NCBI GenBank assembly: GCA_002309695.1
Contig: DBXV01000023.1
Location: 67,852-131,851, forward strand
Reading direction: 5' to 3'
DNA: 64,000 bases
DNA from: Myxococcales bacterium UBA1203
Lineage (GTDB): Bacteria > Myxococcota > Myxococcia > Myxococcales > UBA5297
Positions within the stretch are counted from its first letter, which is position 1. Each line of letters opens with the position of its first letter. This document shows, one piece after another, positions 7,391 to 16,866 of the stretch. The position numbers and the translations under genes were made by a program. The notes below the pieces were generated by a model that saw nothing but the letters and a program-made list of their open reading frames with translations, ran no database searches and had not been told where the DNA came from.

Positions 7391-10021
7391 TCAAATGTCG
7401 AGGTTCTGAACGTCCAGGGCGTTCTTCTCAATGAACTCGCGGCGCGGCTCCACCTGATCGCCCATGAGCAGCGTGAACATGGCGTCCGCCTCGGCGGCAT
7501 CTTCCACGCGCACCTGGAGCAGCGAGCGCGTCTCGGGATTCATGGTGGTCTCCCAGAGCTGTTCAGGGTTCATCTCGCCCAGACCTTTGTAGCGCTGGAC
7601 CTGCTGCCCCTTCTCAGCCACCGCTTTGACGGCGGCAAACAGTGCCTGGACGGTTGGATAGCTCTCGCTCCCCTCTGCGCCGATGACCGAATAGGGCGCG
7701 CCGCCCCGGCTGCGGAACATCTTCACCAGATTCGACAGTTCGCGAATCTCCGGCGTCTCCAGCAGCTGCCGGTCGAGCCGCGTCTCGTGATGGATGCCGG
7801 CCAGATGCGAACTGAACGAATAAACGGCCTTCCCCGTCGCCGCATCCACCGTCCGCAGCGGATTCTGGAAGGTGGCCATCAGCTCAGGCTCATTGGCCGT
7901 CACGTAGGCGATGCAGCGGGCCAGCACCGTGCTGACGGCGTTCTCGTCCGAAGGATCGAATGTCTCCGCGTCCACGTCCGCGCCCTGGAGCAGCGCATCA
8001 ATCACCCGGGGGTCCCGCCACCGCGCCACCTTGTCCAAAAGGCTCCGGTAGCGAATGACCTGCCTGAGGAAATTGGCCAGCTTGGCGCCGGCGAGCAGCT
8101 CGCCGTCCTCCAGCTGGACCTCGCAGTGCTGCATGCAGCTCTCCAGCAGGTAGTCCGTGTAGGCCGACTCATCCTTCAGGTATTTCTCCCGCTTGCCGCG
8201 CGTCACTTTGTAGAGAGGCGGCTGGGCAATATAGACGTAGCCGCGCTCAATCAGCTCCCGCGTGTGCCGATAGAAGAACGTCAGCAGGAGCGTGCGGATG
8301 TGCGCGCCGTCCACGTCGGCATCGGTCATCAGAATGATGTGGTGGTACCGCGCCTTGTCCGGGTTGAAGCCGCCCTCACTGGCGCTGCCGCCGCCGTCCC
8401 GCAGGCTGGTGCCGATGCCCGTCCCCAGAGCGGTAATCAGGTCGGCGATGGTCTGCGAGGCAATCATCTTGTCGAAGCGGACTTTCTCCACGTTCAGGAT
8501 TTTGCCGCGCAGCGGAAGAATCGCCTGGAATTTGCGGTCGCGCCCCTGCTTGGCCGAACCGCCGGCCGAATCACCCTCGACCAGATAGAGCTCACATTTG
8601 GCAGGGTCCTTCTCCTGACAGTCCGCCAGCTTGCCGGGGAGCGAGTTGGAATCGAGGGCGCCCTTGCGGCGCACCATCTCCTTGGCCTTCCTCGCAGCCA
8701 CGCGGGCCCGGGCCGCCTCGCCCACCTTGTCCACAATCAGTTTGGCGGCCGCCGGATTCTCCTCGAGGTATTCGGCGAACTTGTCGCCCACCACCCCATC
8801 GACGATGCCGCGGACCTCGGGATTGATGAGCTTGTGCTTCGGCTGGCTGTCGAAGGCCGGCGTGGGCAGCTTGACGGAAATGACGGCAACCAGACCTTCA
8901 CGGGCATCATCGCCGCCGGGCTGCACATCCTTCATGTCCTTCCAGAGGCCATTTTTGGAGGCGTAGGCGTTGATGGTCCGCGTGAGGGCAGCCTTGAAGC
9001 CCTCCAGATGCTTGCCGCCCTCGTCGTTGTAGGTGTTGTTGCCGAAGCAATAGACCCGCTCGTCGTAGCCGTCGTTGTACTGCATGGCCACTTCGACCTG
9101 GACGTGCTCCACCGTGGCGCAGAAGTAGATGGGCTGCTCGCTGAACACGTTCTTGTTCTTGTTCAGCATGCCCACGAACTCGCGGATGCCGCCCTCGTAG
9201 TGGAACGTGCTGCTCTTTCCCGAGCGCTCATCGCTGAGAGTGATGGTCAGGCCCGCGTTGAGGAACGCCAGCTGCCGAAGACGCTGCGTCATGGTCTCCG
9301 AATTGAAGACGCGGGAGCCGAAAATCAGCGGATCGGGCTTGAAGTGAATCGTCGTCCCGCGCCGGTCGGTCGGCCCAACGACATGAAATTCCTCGATCGG
9401 CTTTCCCTGCGAATAGCGCTGCGAGTAGTGCTGCCCGTTGCGGAAAATCTCGACGGTGAAGGGGTCGGCCAGAGCGTTGACGCAGGAGACGCCCACGCCG
9501 TGCAGACCTGCGGAGACGGCATAGGCGTTGTTGTCGAACTTGCCGCCGGCGTGCAGCACCGTGAGCACGACCTCGGGCGTCGGCCGGTGTTCCGTTGGGT
9601 GCATCTCCGTGGGGATGCCGCGCCCGTTATCGGCAATGCTGATGGATTCATCGGCGTGAATCGTCACCTCAATGTGCGTGCAGAAGCCGGCCAGCGCCTC
9701 GTCCACGGAGTTGTCGATGACCTCCCAGACCAGCTGATGCAGGCCGGTGTCGTCGGGCGGGCCAATGTACATGCCGGGACGCTTGCGGACGGCCTCCAGA
9801 CCTTCCAGCACCGTGATGTTGGCGGCGCTGTAATCCTCGCTTCCGCCCGGGACCTGCGGCGCCGCCGCCTCTGCAGGCGCGGGCTGCGCCTCGGCGGCTT
9901 CGTCTCTCTGTCCCCCCTGCTCTTCGGCAGCGCTCTGAACTTCCTGGTCTGTGTCTTCCAAAATTCCGCTCCTCGCTCCGTCCCGGCTCATGACAGCCAG
10001 GGCGCATGTCAAATCTCCCAT
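7391..10021 (-). CDS. gyrB: DNA gyrase subunit B
   Basis: An 876-residue type II topoisomerase B subunit. The GHKL ATPase contains WEVIDNSVDEALAG, IADNGRGIP and GLHGVGVSCVNAL. The TOPRIM domain has EGDSAGGSAKQGRDR and MTDADVDGAHIRTLLLTFFYR. The C-terminal tail has YKGLGEMNPEQLWETTMNP. The arrangement and the roughly 160-residue TOPRIM insert fit GyrB of Gram-negatives rather than ParE. An N-terminal extension of about 65 acidic, Ala-rich residues precedes the conserved ITVLEGLEAVRKRPGMYIG. The exact start is unsure: ATG at 10021 or ATG at 9991, neither with a strong ribosome site. GyrB with GyrA introduces negative supercoils; gyrA is not in the window. Confidence 0.96.
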   Translation of the reverse strand: MGDLTCALAVMSRDGARSGILEDTDQEVQSAAEEQGGQRDEAAEAQPAPAEAAAPQVPGGSEDYSAANITVLEGLEAVRKRPGMYIGPPDDTGLHQLVWEVIDNSVDEALAGFCTHIEVTIHADESISIADNGRGIPTEMHPTEHRPTPEVVLTVLHAGGKFDNNAYAVSAGLHGVGVSCVNALADPFTVEIFRNGQHYSQRYSQGKPIEEFHVVGPTDRRGTTIHFKPDPLIFGSRVFNSETMTQRLRQLAFLNAGLTITLSDERSGKSSTFHYEGGIREFVGMLNKNKNVFSEQPIYFCATVEHVQVEVAMQYNDGYDERVYCFGNNTYNDEGGKHLEGFKAALTRTINAYASKNGLWKDMKDVQPGGDDAREGLVAVISVKLPTPAFDSQPKHKLINPEVRGIVDGVVGDKFAEYLEENPAAAKLIVDKVGEAARARVAARKAKEMVRRKGALDSNSLPGKLADCQEKDPAKCELYLVEGDSAGGSAKQGRDRKFQAILPLRGKILNVEKVRFDKMIASQTIADLITALGTGIGTSLRDGGGSASEGGFNPDKARYHHIILMTDADVDGAHIRTLLLTFFYRHTRELIERGYVYIAQPPLYKVTRGKREKYLKDESAYTDYLLESCMQHCEVQLEDGELLAGAKLANFLRQVIRYRSLLDKVARWRDPRVIDALLQGADVDAETFDPSDENAVSTVLARCIAYVTANEPELMATFQNPLRTVDAATGKAVYSFSSHLAGIHHETRLDRQLLETPEIRELSNLVKMFRSRGGAPYSVIGAEGSESYPTVQALFAAVKAVAEKGQQVQRYKGLGEMNPEQLWETTMNPETRSLLQVRVEDAAEADAMFTLLMGDQVEPRREFIEKNALDVQNLDI

Positions 10022-10448
10022 CCGGACGCCGTCGGCCCTCCAGCAGGCCGTCCCCCAAAGGCATCGCTGTCTTTCGCGGCGTCCATCCGGAATTCCTGTC
10101 CGGAATTTCCGCCCGCCCCCCAGACTTCCGGGCTCTTCATTCCGGCATTCATCCCGGCACCCATCGGCCGGCCTTGACGTAAGGGAGCCAGCCCTCTGGC
10201 CGGAGCCGCCGGATGAAGGCGCGCGCCGGTAGCAAGAACACCCGGTGAAAACAACGCGTTTTTGCCCGGAGCGCCATGCTGCCGCCGATGAAAGAATCGC
10301 CCGGAAATACAGCGTTTTTTAGGCCGGCAGACGGGCCGGGAGCCGGCTCTTCACAGATCGATTTTTCCGCTGGGTGAGTCCGCGGCGATGGGCTAGCGCG
10401 CCCCGCGTTTTTGAAGCGCCTGGAGCGCATGAAAGGCGGACAGCGGCC
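10022..10448. other. Divergent intergenic region, gyrB / YprB-like gene
   Basis: About 430 bases that should hold the gyrB promoter. I see no confident -35/-10 pair. A short imperfect direct repeat is present (ACAACGCGTTTTT at 10251 and ACAGCGTTTTTT at 10309), each followed by a GC-rich CCGG. Open frames here have no ribosome site and look like chance. Confidence 0.4.
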
Positions 10449-11300
10449 ATGCTGCGGCACACGTTTCAAATGATTCCGGGAATCGGCCCCGCCCGCGAAA
10501 GAGAGCTCTGGGTCTCGGGCATCACCGACTGGTCGAAAATTCCGCTGCCGCTTCTCTGTCAGCGCCCATCCTGGCTGTCCGGCGCCCACGAAGAACGGCT
10601 GGCAGAGGCCATTCGCCGGCTGGAAAACGCACTCTCCGAAGGCGCTCTGAACGTTCTGGTGCGCGCCCTGCCCGCCCGTGAGCGCTGGCGGCTTCATCGA
10701 ACTCTCCTGAACAGGACGGTGTTTCTCGACATCGAGACGGACGGGACCCGGGACGCTGTGCCGACGGTGGTCAGCCTGCTGCATGGAAACACCATCGAGC
10801 TCTTTGCCGCCGGACGAAACATGGACGAGCTGCCGGATGCTCTCGCGAAGTGGCCTGTCTGGACCAGCTTCGGCGGCGTCCGCTGCGACGAGCCCTGGCT
10901 GCGCGCCGCGTTTCCCCAGCTGCCGCGGCCCGAACTTCACTTCGATCTGTGCCCCTTTGCCCGCTCGCTTGGCTTCAAAGGCGGCCTCAAGGCTCTCGAG
11001 GAACGCCTGGGGCTGATTCGCCCCGATGCCGTGCGCGGGATGAATGGCCGGGACGCCGTCTTTCTCTGGGCGAGGTGGCGGGATCAGGGAAACCGGAACG
11101 CGCTGAAACGCCTCTGCGAATACAACATCTACGACACGGTCCAGCTGCGCCCCCTGGCCGCCGCGCTGTTCAACATGGCCATCGATCAAATCGGCCGGGA
11201 GTCCGGAGCAGCCGATTTCACGAACAGCGTTCCCAGGCTCAAAGTGATCAGAAGCGAGGCGCTGCGTTCCAAAATCGATCAGCTTCTGGCCGCTCTCTAA
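10449..11300 (+). CDS. YprB-like ribonuclease H-fold exonuclease with helix-hairpin-helix
   Basis: A 283-residue protein. ATG 10449 is chosen as the first Met before the conserved region; AAAGGCGG is upstream. Residues 8-30 (MIPGIGPARERELWVSGI) look like a helix-hairpin-helix. From about residue 90 a DEDD-type RNase H fold begins (FLDIETDG with the Asp and Glu of motif I), continues with CDEPWLRAAFP and FDLCPFARSLG, and ends with the motif YNIYDTVQLRPLA. This is the YprB family, a predicted 3'-5' nuclease that often stands alone in deltaproteobacteria. The substrate is unknown. It is convergent with the regulator at 11433-13643. Confidence 0.8.
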   Translation: MLRHTFQMIPGIGPARERELWVSGITDWSKIPLPLLCQRPSWLSGAHEERLAEAIRRLENALSEGALNVLVRALPARERWRLHRTLLNRTVFLDIETDGTRDAVPTVVSLLHGNTIELFAAGRNMDELPDALAKWPVWTSFGGVRCDEPWLRAAFPQLPRPELHFDLCPFARSLGFKGGLKALEERLGLIRPDAVRGMNGRDAVFLWARWRDQGNRNALKRLCEYNIYDTVQLRPLAAALFNMAIDQIGRESGAADFTNSVPRLKVIRSEALRSKIDQLLAAL

Positions 11301-11349
11301 GGGAGCGCGCCTCCCGCCCCTCCGGTGAGGCATCAGGCCTCCGCCAGGC

Positions 11350-11386
11350 AAAAAAATCCCGCCGGCCACCGAGGGCGGCCGACGGG
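11350..11386 (-). terminator. Rho-independent terminator of the REC-DnaJ regulator gene
   Basis: On the minus strand a GC-rich stem (CCCGTCGGCC with GGCCGGCGGG, one mismatch) is followed by TTTTTTT at 11356-11350. It lies about 50 bases past the gene's stop. Confidence 0.8.
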
Positions 11387-11432
11387 ACGGAATGGCGAAG
11401 CCACAGCGGCAATTTTCTTCAGCGGGCGCGGT

Positions 11433-13643
11433 TCAGCGGCCCTTTCCCAGAAGTCTCAGCTCGCGCAGCGCTTCGATGCAGTCGGGATTAACCTGGAGCG
11501 CGTGCTCAAAGTGGCCCTGCGCCCGGTCCGGCCGGTGGTTCTCCTTTTCGATGTAGCCCAGAAAGAGATGCGCCTGGTCATAGCGGGGATTGAGCTGCAC
11601 GGCCCGATTCAGTTCGAGGCGCGCCTGATCCACGGTCGAAGGATCCCCCGGAGCAATCTGGTAGGCCGTCCATCCGAGCCAGGCATGGAAAATTCCCTCG
11701 TCTCCGCAGAGCGCCACCGCCTCTTTGAACATCTTCAGGGCCTCGGTGAAGTTCTGCTGCCGGAAGAGCTCCTCGCCCCTCTGGAAGCGCCCTTCCGCCG
11801 CGAGGGCGGTGGAACCTGATTCCGGGACCGCTGGGCGGTTCTGATTCTCCACCTCGCGCTCGTAGCGCTCGCGCTCCTCGGGATCCACCAGCGTGTCGTG
11901 CGCGATGGAAATCAGGTCGAAAATCTCCGCCGCCAGACGGTGAACCTCCGCAGAGGAAGCGCCGAAGTGCTTGTCTGGGTGGTACTCGCGGGCCAGCGCG
12001 AAATAGGCCCGCTTGATTTTCTCGGTGCTGGCATCCGGGCGCACCCCCAGGCGCGCGAAGTAGTCCTTGTGCTGCATATCGGACAGCGTCGCCGCCAGCT
12101 GCTCGCGCTGAGAGCGGTTGTCCCTTGCCACGGACGGCAGGCTGAAAACCCCCGAAAGTTCCGGCAGCAGGGATTCGCCCTTCCTCTGAACGGGGCCCGT
12201 CATCGGCACCAGCGGCGGCAGAGACATCCAGTCCTGCTCCACAGGAGGCGACGACTGGCCGGACGCCGGCTGACCTTTAAGGACCTTCTGTGGCGCCATG
12301 GACGACGGCGGCAAAGGCGGCGGAAGGGATGGAGGAACACTCATTCCGGAACGCCCTTCCGCAGCTGCCGGAGCCGCTTCTGCGGGGGCCTGATCGAAGT
12401 GAACGGGCCGCTCCGCGCGGGTCTTTTTCAGCGAAATCATCTGCGCGCACTTGAGTGCGTAGATGAAGCGCAGGGCGGCCAGCGGCGGCAGAATGTCCAG
12501 CGCGAGGAGCGTGGCGACGCTCTTCATTCCGTCCATGGCCTGAAGCAGCGAGGTTTCCTCGTCGTCCAGCCCCACCTCCTGAAATCGCAGAAGCGGGTCT
12601 TCCGCGGGATGCACATACAAAGTGCGGACATCGCCCAGCGCTTCCTCGATGCGTGCCTCGTCATAGCCGCGCTTCACGCCCTCATAGACCATCTCCACCG
12701 GCGTCATATCGAGGCCGGTCGTCTCCGAGGGCACTTCGGCGTCCGGGTTGAACTGATACTCGCCCGTGGTCCAGCTGAAGATATCGAAGAGCTTGGTCGA
12801 GATTTGCAGCGACAGCGCGTAGCTCAGGTTGTGGGGATTGATGCAGCCCATCTCGATGAGAATCGTCCCCTGCTGGCGCTTGGTGGCCTTCATGCGCTCC
12901 AGACTGGCCTGGCACTCCGCCTCGGAAATCATCTTCTCCCGCACCATCAGCTTGCCCAGGCACTCGGAGAGCAGATTCGACTTCACCGAAACGGGACGGC
13001 CATCGCGGAAATAGACGATTTTTTTCACCTTATCCCGCTTGAGCAGGAGCGCCCCGGTCGAGCGCCAGCGAATCAGGTCAACCAGAAGCTCGGGGAACGG
13101 CTTTTCTTCGAGAGAGCCGCGAATGGTGCGCCGGGCAGAGCTCTTCTGTGAGGACGACTCCACCGAGGCGACCTCCTCACGGGCGCGGTCATCGGCAAAT
13201 TCATCCGCGGGCTTGGCGTCAATGCGGGCGCGCTCGGCGGCAGCTCCAGCCTGGCTGGGATAGCGGTCGCCCAGGGCAGTTTTCAGAGCGCTGCGCATCT
13301 TGGCGATGTTCAGCGGCTTCTCGATGAAGGCCGCGATTCCGTACTTCCGAACGGAATCCTCCTCGTGCGCCGAAGCCTTGTAGGCGCCCGAAATAAAGAT
13401 GAGCGGCACGTCATGGCCGCCGGGAAGCATCCGAATCCGCCGGGCGAACTCAAAGCCGTGCATCGAGGGCAGCAGGAGGTCGAGGATGACCACGTCCGGG
13501 CGCCGCTTGGAGAACGTCTTGAATGCCCATGAGCCATCTTTCTCGACCTGAACGGTAAAGCCTTCGCTGCCAAGCATCTCCGCCAGCATCCGCTGGACGG
13601 AACGATCGTCGTCTATGACCAGAGCGGTGACGTGCTTTTCCAC
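11433..13643 (-). CDS. Response regulator with DUF4388, DnaJ and TPR domains
   Basis: A 736-residue multidomain cytoplasmic protein. REC domain, residues 5-125: acidic pair D11/D12, phosphoacceptor D55 in VVILDLLLPS, S85, and K109 in FIEKP. DUF4388 (PatA-like), about 165-300: RGSLEEKPFPELLVDLIRW followed by GALLLKRDKVKKIVYFRDG. A Pro-rich linker, about 400-480. J domain, about 505-580: YFARLGVRPDASTEKIKRAY and an intact HPD in REYHPDKHFG. TPR helices then run to the C-terminus. The start is GTG 13643 with GGAG six bases upstream. A phosphorylation-controlled co-chaperone is a reasonable inference; the partner may be the DnaK at 1548-3374. No histidine kinase is adjacent. This architecture is typical of Myxococcota-like genomes. 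Confidence 0.88.
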   Translation of the reverse strand: MEKHVTALVIDDDRSVQRMLAEMLGSEGFTVQVEKDGSWAFKTFSKRRPDVVILDLLLPSMHGFEFARRIRMLPGGHDVPLIFISGAYKASAHEEDSVRKYGIAAFIEKPLNIAKMRSALKTALGDRYPSQAGAAAERARIDAKPADEFADDRAREEVASVESSSQKSSARRTIRGSLEEKPFPELLVDLIRWRSTGALLLKRDKVKKIVYFRDGRPVSVKSNLLSECLGKLMVREKMISEAECQASLERMKATKRQQGTILIEMGCINPHNLSYALSLQISTKLFDIFSWTTGEYQFNPDAEVPSETTGLDMTPVEMVYEGVKRGYDEARIEEALGDVRTLYVHPAEDPLLRFQEVGLDDEETSLLQAMDGMKSVATLLALDILPPLAALRFIYALKCAQMISLKKTRAERPVHFDQAPAEAAPAAAEGRSGMSVPPSLPPPLPPSSMAPQKVLKGQPASGQSSPPVEQDWMSLPPLVPMTGPVQRKGESLLPELSGVFSLPSVARDNRSQREQLAATLSDMQHKDYFARLGVRPDASTEKIKRAYFALAREYHPDKHFGASSAEVHRLAAEIFDLISIAHDTLVDPEERERYEREVENQNRPAVPESGSTALAAEGRFQRGEELFRQQNFTEALKMFKEAVALCGDEGIFHAWLGWTAYQIAPGDPSTVDQARLELNRAVQLNPRYDQAHLFLGYIEKENHRPDRAQGHFEHALQVNPDCIEALRELRLLGKGR

Positions 13644-13827
13644 TGGCTGCTCCTCATTGCTGAATCCAAACGCGCATCATGTGGCTGCGCTGATGGCGCG
13701 CGCCGTCTGAATGCCGGCGCCCGCTGCTTCCTCTCCGCGGCGCCGCCCCTCATCGGCGCCGGCGGCCATTATCTTCACGCCAGGCGCCGCCGCACAACTT
13801 CCGCGCGGACCGGCAGCGCCTCGGACA

Positions 13828-15171
13828 TCACGCCGCTTCTGCTTCGGCCGGCTTGGGATTTTCCAGCCCGCGCGCATCCGGCCCCTTCTCGCATTTGAGA
13901 AGCAGAACGGCGCAGACGATGCCGACCGCCACGAGTCCCGTGAAGATGGCCATCATCGGGAAATAGTTGGCGGACGTGTCCGTCACGAAGTGCGTGTTCA
14001 CCTTTCCCACCACCCACGGCACCAGCATCATCCCCACCTGCTGGCACATGGTCATGATTCCCAGAGCGCTGCCGTATTTAGACGCCGGTGCAAGATAGGC
14101 CACCGACGGCCACATGACGGCCGGGATGAGCGAGAAGGAAATGCCCATGAGCACCATGGGAATCCACGGGGAAATGCCCGTCTGCAGAAGCAGAAGGTAG
14201 TTGGGCACGAGGAGCACGGTTCCCGCGACCATCAGCGTGGCCCTCCGGCCAATCTTGTCCACCAGCATCCCGAAGAGCGGCGTGAAAATCATCGAGCCGA
14301 AGATGAGGCTGCTGTTGAGCGCGCTCGCGTCGTCCTTGGCCATGCCGTGGACGGTCTGGAAGAGCTTCACCGAGAAGCTGCGGAACGGGAAAATCGCCGA
14401 ATAGAAGGTGACGCAGAGGGCCACCACCAGCCAGTAGGTCTTTCCGAAGGAGAGGAGCGACCTGAAGTCGATTTTCTCCCCCGCCTTGTCCGCCTCGCCC
14501 AAGCTGTATTTTTTGAGCCCGCGCTCTTCGAGGCCCCAGTAGGCGACGGCGGTCACGAGGCTCACCAGAGCGAAGACGACGGCCACGAGCAGCGGTCCCT
14601 GCCAGCCCTTCTCGAAGGCAAAGCTCGCCCACTTGGGAGACCAATCGGCGGCCATCGACCCCAGGCGCGCTATCGTCAGATTGATGCCGAAGGCGAACGA
14701 AAGCTCCTTGCCCTTGAACCAGCGCGCGATGCCGGCGGTGACGGCCACAATGAGGGACTCGGCGCCCAGCCCGAAGCAGCAGCGGCCCACGAGCATCATC
14801 CAGTAGCCCACGTTCCCCGCGAAGGCCGAGAGGATTGCGCCCACGAGGCAGATGGCGGCGAAGATGGTCGTGGCTTTGCGGGCGCCGATGCGGTCGATGA
14901 AGAAGCCGCTGACGAGCAGCATGGCCAGGTTGGGCAGCGAGTAGGCGCTGAACAGAAGCCCGAAGTGCTCGGCATCGATGCCCAGATCCCTCGCGAAGAT
15001 GTCCTCCAGCGGGTTCAGGCAGTCGTACACGTAGTAATTGCCGAACATGGCGAGGCTCATCACCACGAGGACGAGCCAGCGGTAGGCACTGGGCGGCTCG
15101 GGCAGCGCAGATGAGGCGTTCTGCGATGGATTCGGCGGGTTCACGGCTTCGGCGGGTGTTTCGTCGGACAT
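13828..15171 (-). CDS. MFS transporter (MFSD1-like)
   Basis: A 447-residue inner-membrane protein with about 12 hydrophobic segments. The start is set at ATG 15171 (MSDETPAEAV), which has GGGAAG upstream. The MFS loop-2/3 signature appears as GFFIDRIGARKATTIFA and again in the second half as GMLVDKIGRRATLMVA. The sequence FGNYYVYDCLNPLEDIF resembles MFSD1-type transporters, which move dipeptides in animals. The substrate here cannot be read from sequence. It stands alone: the neighbours are the regulator downstream and a divergent sugar-kinase-like gene. Confidence 0.8.
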   Translation of the reverse strand: MSDETPAEAVNPPNPSQNASSALPEPPSAYRWLVLVVMSLAMFGNYYVYDCLNPLEDIFARDLGIDAEHFGLLFSAYSLPNLAMLLVSGFFIDRIGARKATTIFAAICLVGAILSAFAGNVGYWMMLVGRCCFGLGAESLIVAVTAGIARWFKGKELSFAFGINLTIARLGSMAADWSPKWASFAFEKGWQGPLLVAVVFALVSLVTAVAYWGLEERGLKKYSLGEADKAGEKIDFRSLLSFGKTYWLVVALCVTFYSAIFPFRSFSVKLFQTVHGMAKDDASALNSSLIFGSMIFTPLFGMLVDKIGRRATLMVAGTVLLVPNYLLLLQTGISPWIPMVLMGISFSLIPAVMWPSVAYLAPASKYGSALGIMTMCQQVGMMLVPWVVGKVNTHFVTDTSANYFPMMAIFTGLVAVGIVCAVLLLKCEKGPDARGLENPKPAEAEAA

Positions 15172-15505
15172 GGGGTTCTTCCCGTGTTGAATGAAGGGAG
15201 CGGCCGGCGCGGACAGTCCAAAGAGCAGGCGCCCGGCTTTTTGAGGGCGGCGGCGTTTGCGACAAAGCCACCCTCCTTGCAAAGAAATCCGTCCCCAAAA
15301 TCCGCCTTCACGTTCCCTCAGTGCCCCGGCCGTTTTGTGTCCTCAGCCGCTCTGCTGTGAGCCTGCCCGGCGATTGATTTTTTCAGGCCGTCTGCTACCC
15401 GCCGCCGCCCATTTTCCTTCGGTCCTGCATCGGCGCCCCATGAAGCAAAGAAGCCGCTGCGGGACTTTCTGTTTTGCGCAGCTCGAATGTCGGATTGAGG
15501 GTCCC
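15172..15505. other. Divergent intergenic region, MFS transporter / PfkB kinase
   Basis: About 330 bases between two divergent starts, so promoters for both genes are expected. I see no convincing promoter, hairpin or operator. Confidence 0.4.
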
Positions 15506-16444
15506 ATGAGCGGTGTTCTCGTTGTCGGTTCCGTAGCGCTTGATTCTGTCGAAACGCCGTTCGGCGCCCGGGATGAGGTCCTGGGCGGTTCTGCGACCTA
15601 CTTCTCCATGGCGGCTTCCTATTTTTCGCCGGTGCAGGTGGTCGGTGTCGTGGGCAGCGATTTCCCGGACAGCCATGTCGAACTTCTCCAAAAACGGCGC
15701 ATCCGTCTGGACGGCCTGACCAAGGCCGAGGGCAGGACCTTCCGCTGGAAGGGTCGCTACTGCGATCAGATGAACGAGGCCCAGACGCTGGATACCGAGC
15801 TGAACGTCTTCGACACGTTCAAGCCGGTTCTCCCCGGCGACTTCCGGAAGACGCCCTTTGTGTTCCTGGGAAACATCGATCCTGTTCTGCAGGGCGAAGT
15901 GCTGGATCAGATTGAAAGTCCCAAGCTGGTGGCCGCCGACACCATGAATTTCTGGATCAACGGCAAGAACGCAGACCTGAAGGCGACTCTCCGGCGTGTC
16001 GATCTGCTCTTTGTCAACGACGCCGAAGCCCGTGCTCTCAGCGGCGAGCGCAACACCGTCTCTGCCGCGAAAAAAATCCTGACCATGGGCCCCCGAGCCG
16101 TGGTCGTGAAGAGGGGCGAATACGGCGCGATGCTGCTGGACGCCGAGGGCTTCTTCGCGCTTCCCGCCTACCCCACCGAAAAAGTCTGCGATCCTACCGG
16201 CGCGGGCGACTCCTTTGCGGGCGGCTTTATGGGATTTCTCGCCTCGGTGGGCGCCGTGACGCCCGCGGCACTTCGGCAGGCTGTGGCCATGGGAACCGTG
16301 CTGGCTTCCTTCACTGTAGAGGGCTTCAGCCTGGACGAGCTCTCCCGCGTGACGCTTGAAAGGGCGCGGGAGCGCTTCGAGTGCCTGAGACGAATGATGC
16401 GCCTCGCCGAACTCCCCGAGCGTATTGAATTCCAGAGCATCTAA
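15506..16444 (+). CDS. PfkB-family carbohydrate kinase
   Basis: A 312-residue ribokinase-like protein starting at ATG 15506 with GAGGG just upstream. The N-terminal strand GVLVVGSVALDSVETPFG and the glycine pair GGSATYFSMAASYFSP match the family. The C-terminal ATP-binding signature CDPTGAGDSFAGGFMGFL contains the catalytic Asp. The family phosphorylates sugars or nucleosides; the exact substrate is not evident. The lid insert (RTFRWKGRYCDQMNEAQT) differs from ribokinase, and related proteins in deltaproteobacteria are often annotated simply as sugar kinases. A small unknown gene follows 57 bases downstream. Confidence 0.88.
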   Translation: MSGVLVVGSVALDSVETPFGARDEVLGGSATYFSMAASYFSPVQVVGVVGSDFPDSHVELLQKRRIRLDGLTKAEGRTFRWKGRYCDQMNEAQTLDTELNVFDTFKPVLPGDFRKTPFVFLGNIDPVLQGEVLDQIESPKLVAADTMNFWINGKNADLKATLRRVDLLFVNDAEARALSGERNTVSAAKKILTMGPRAVVVKRGEYGAMLLDAEGFFALPAYPTEKVCDPTGAGDSFAGGFMGFLASVGAVTPAALRQAVAMGTVLASFTVEGFSLDELSRVTLERARERFECLRRMMRLAELPERIEFQSI

Positions 16445-16501
16445 AGAAATCTGAGCGCCGCATCTGCCCCGTTTTGTCCCGTTTTCATCAGGAGGCGACC
16501 T

Positions 16502-16846
16502 TTGGCCGACTCCAGCCAGAAAAAGAGAGAGTCCCCCTGCGCCCGCGCTTCGGCTGGCCCCCCGAAACTTACCGTCGTGAAGGGCGGCGGCAAAAGAGCA
16601 GCTCTCTGCCTGAAAACGCCACACGACGTGGCACGCCTCATGGCCTCGGCGGCTGCTGAGATGATGCTCCGCCGCATCTCCCCTCTGCGCGCCCACGAAA
16701 TCCAGCAGCGGGGAGTGCGCGCACTCAGCCTCTTTGAGCGCGTCAAGATGCCCAATGGGGGGGAGTCGCAGGGGGCGCTCAAACGAGAACTCCACGATCT
16801 CGAGGCCATCTGGAACGCCGGAATCGAGCGCAGCGGGAAACGCTAG
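16502..16846 (+). CDS. Hypothetical protein, 114 aa
   Basis: A small gene supported by an excellent ribosome site: AGGAGG six bases before a TTG start at 16502. The protein is basic and largely helical, with no signal peptide or membrane segment. Its middle reads LRRISPLRAHEIQQRGVRAL. I do not recognise a family. It follows the PfkB gene at 57 bases and may be co-transcribed. A similar short peptide segment (RRKISPVRAHE) can be read on the plus strand near 18150, beyond the inserted segment. Confidence 0.65.
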   Translation: MADSSQKKRESPCARASAGPPKLTVVKGGGKRAALCLKTPHDVARLMASAAAEMMLRRISPLRAHEIQQRGVRALSLFERVKMPNGGESQGALKRELHDLEAIWNAGIERSGKR

Positions 16847-16866
16847 CGCCTCTCCGGCCCGCCTCC

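Noticed and set aside
7787..10177. A 796-codon open frame on the plus strand opposite gyrB
   Set aside because: It is the antisense shadow of gyrB caused by high GC at third positions. It has no ribosome site and reads as His/Gly/Val/Arg-rich without domain motifs.
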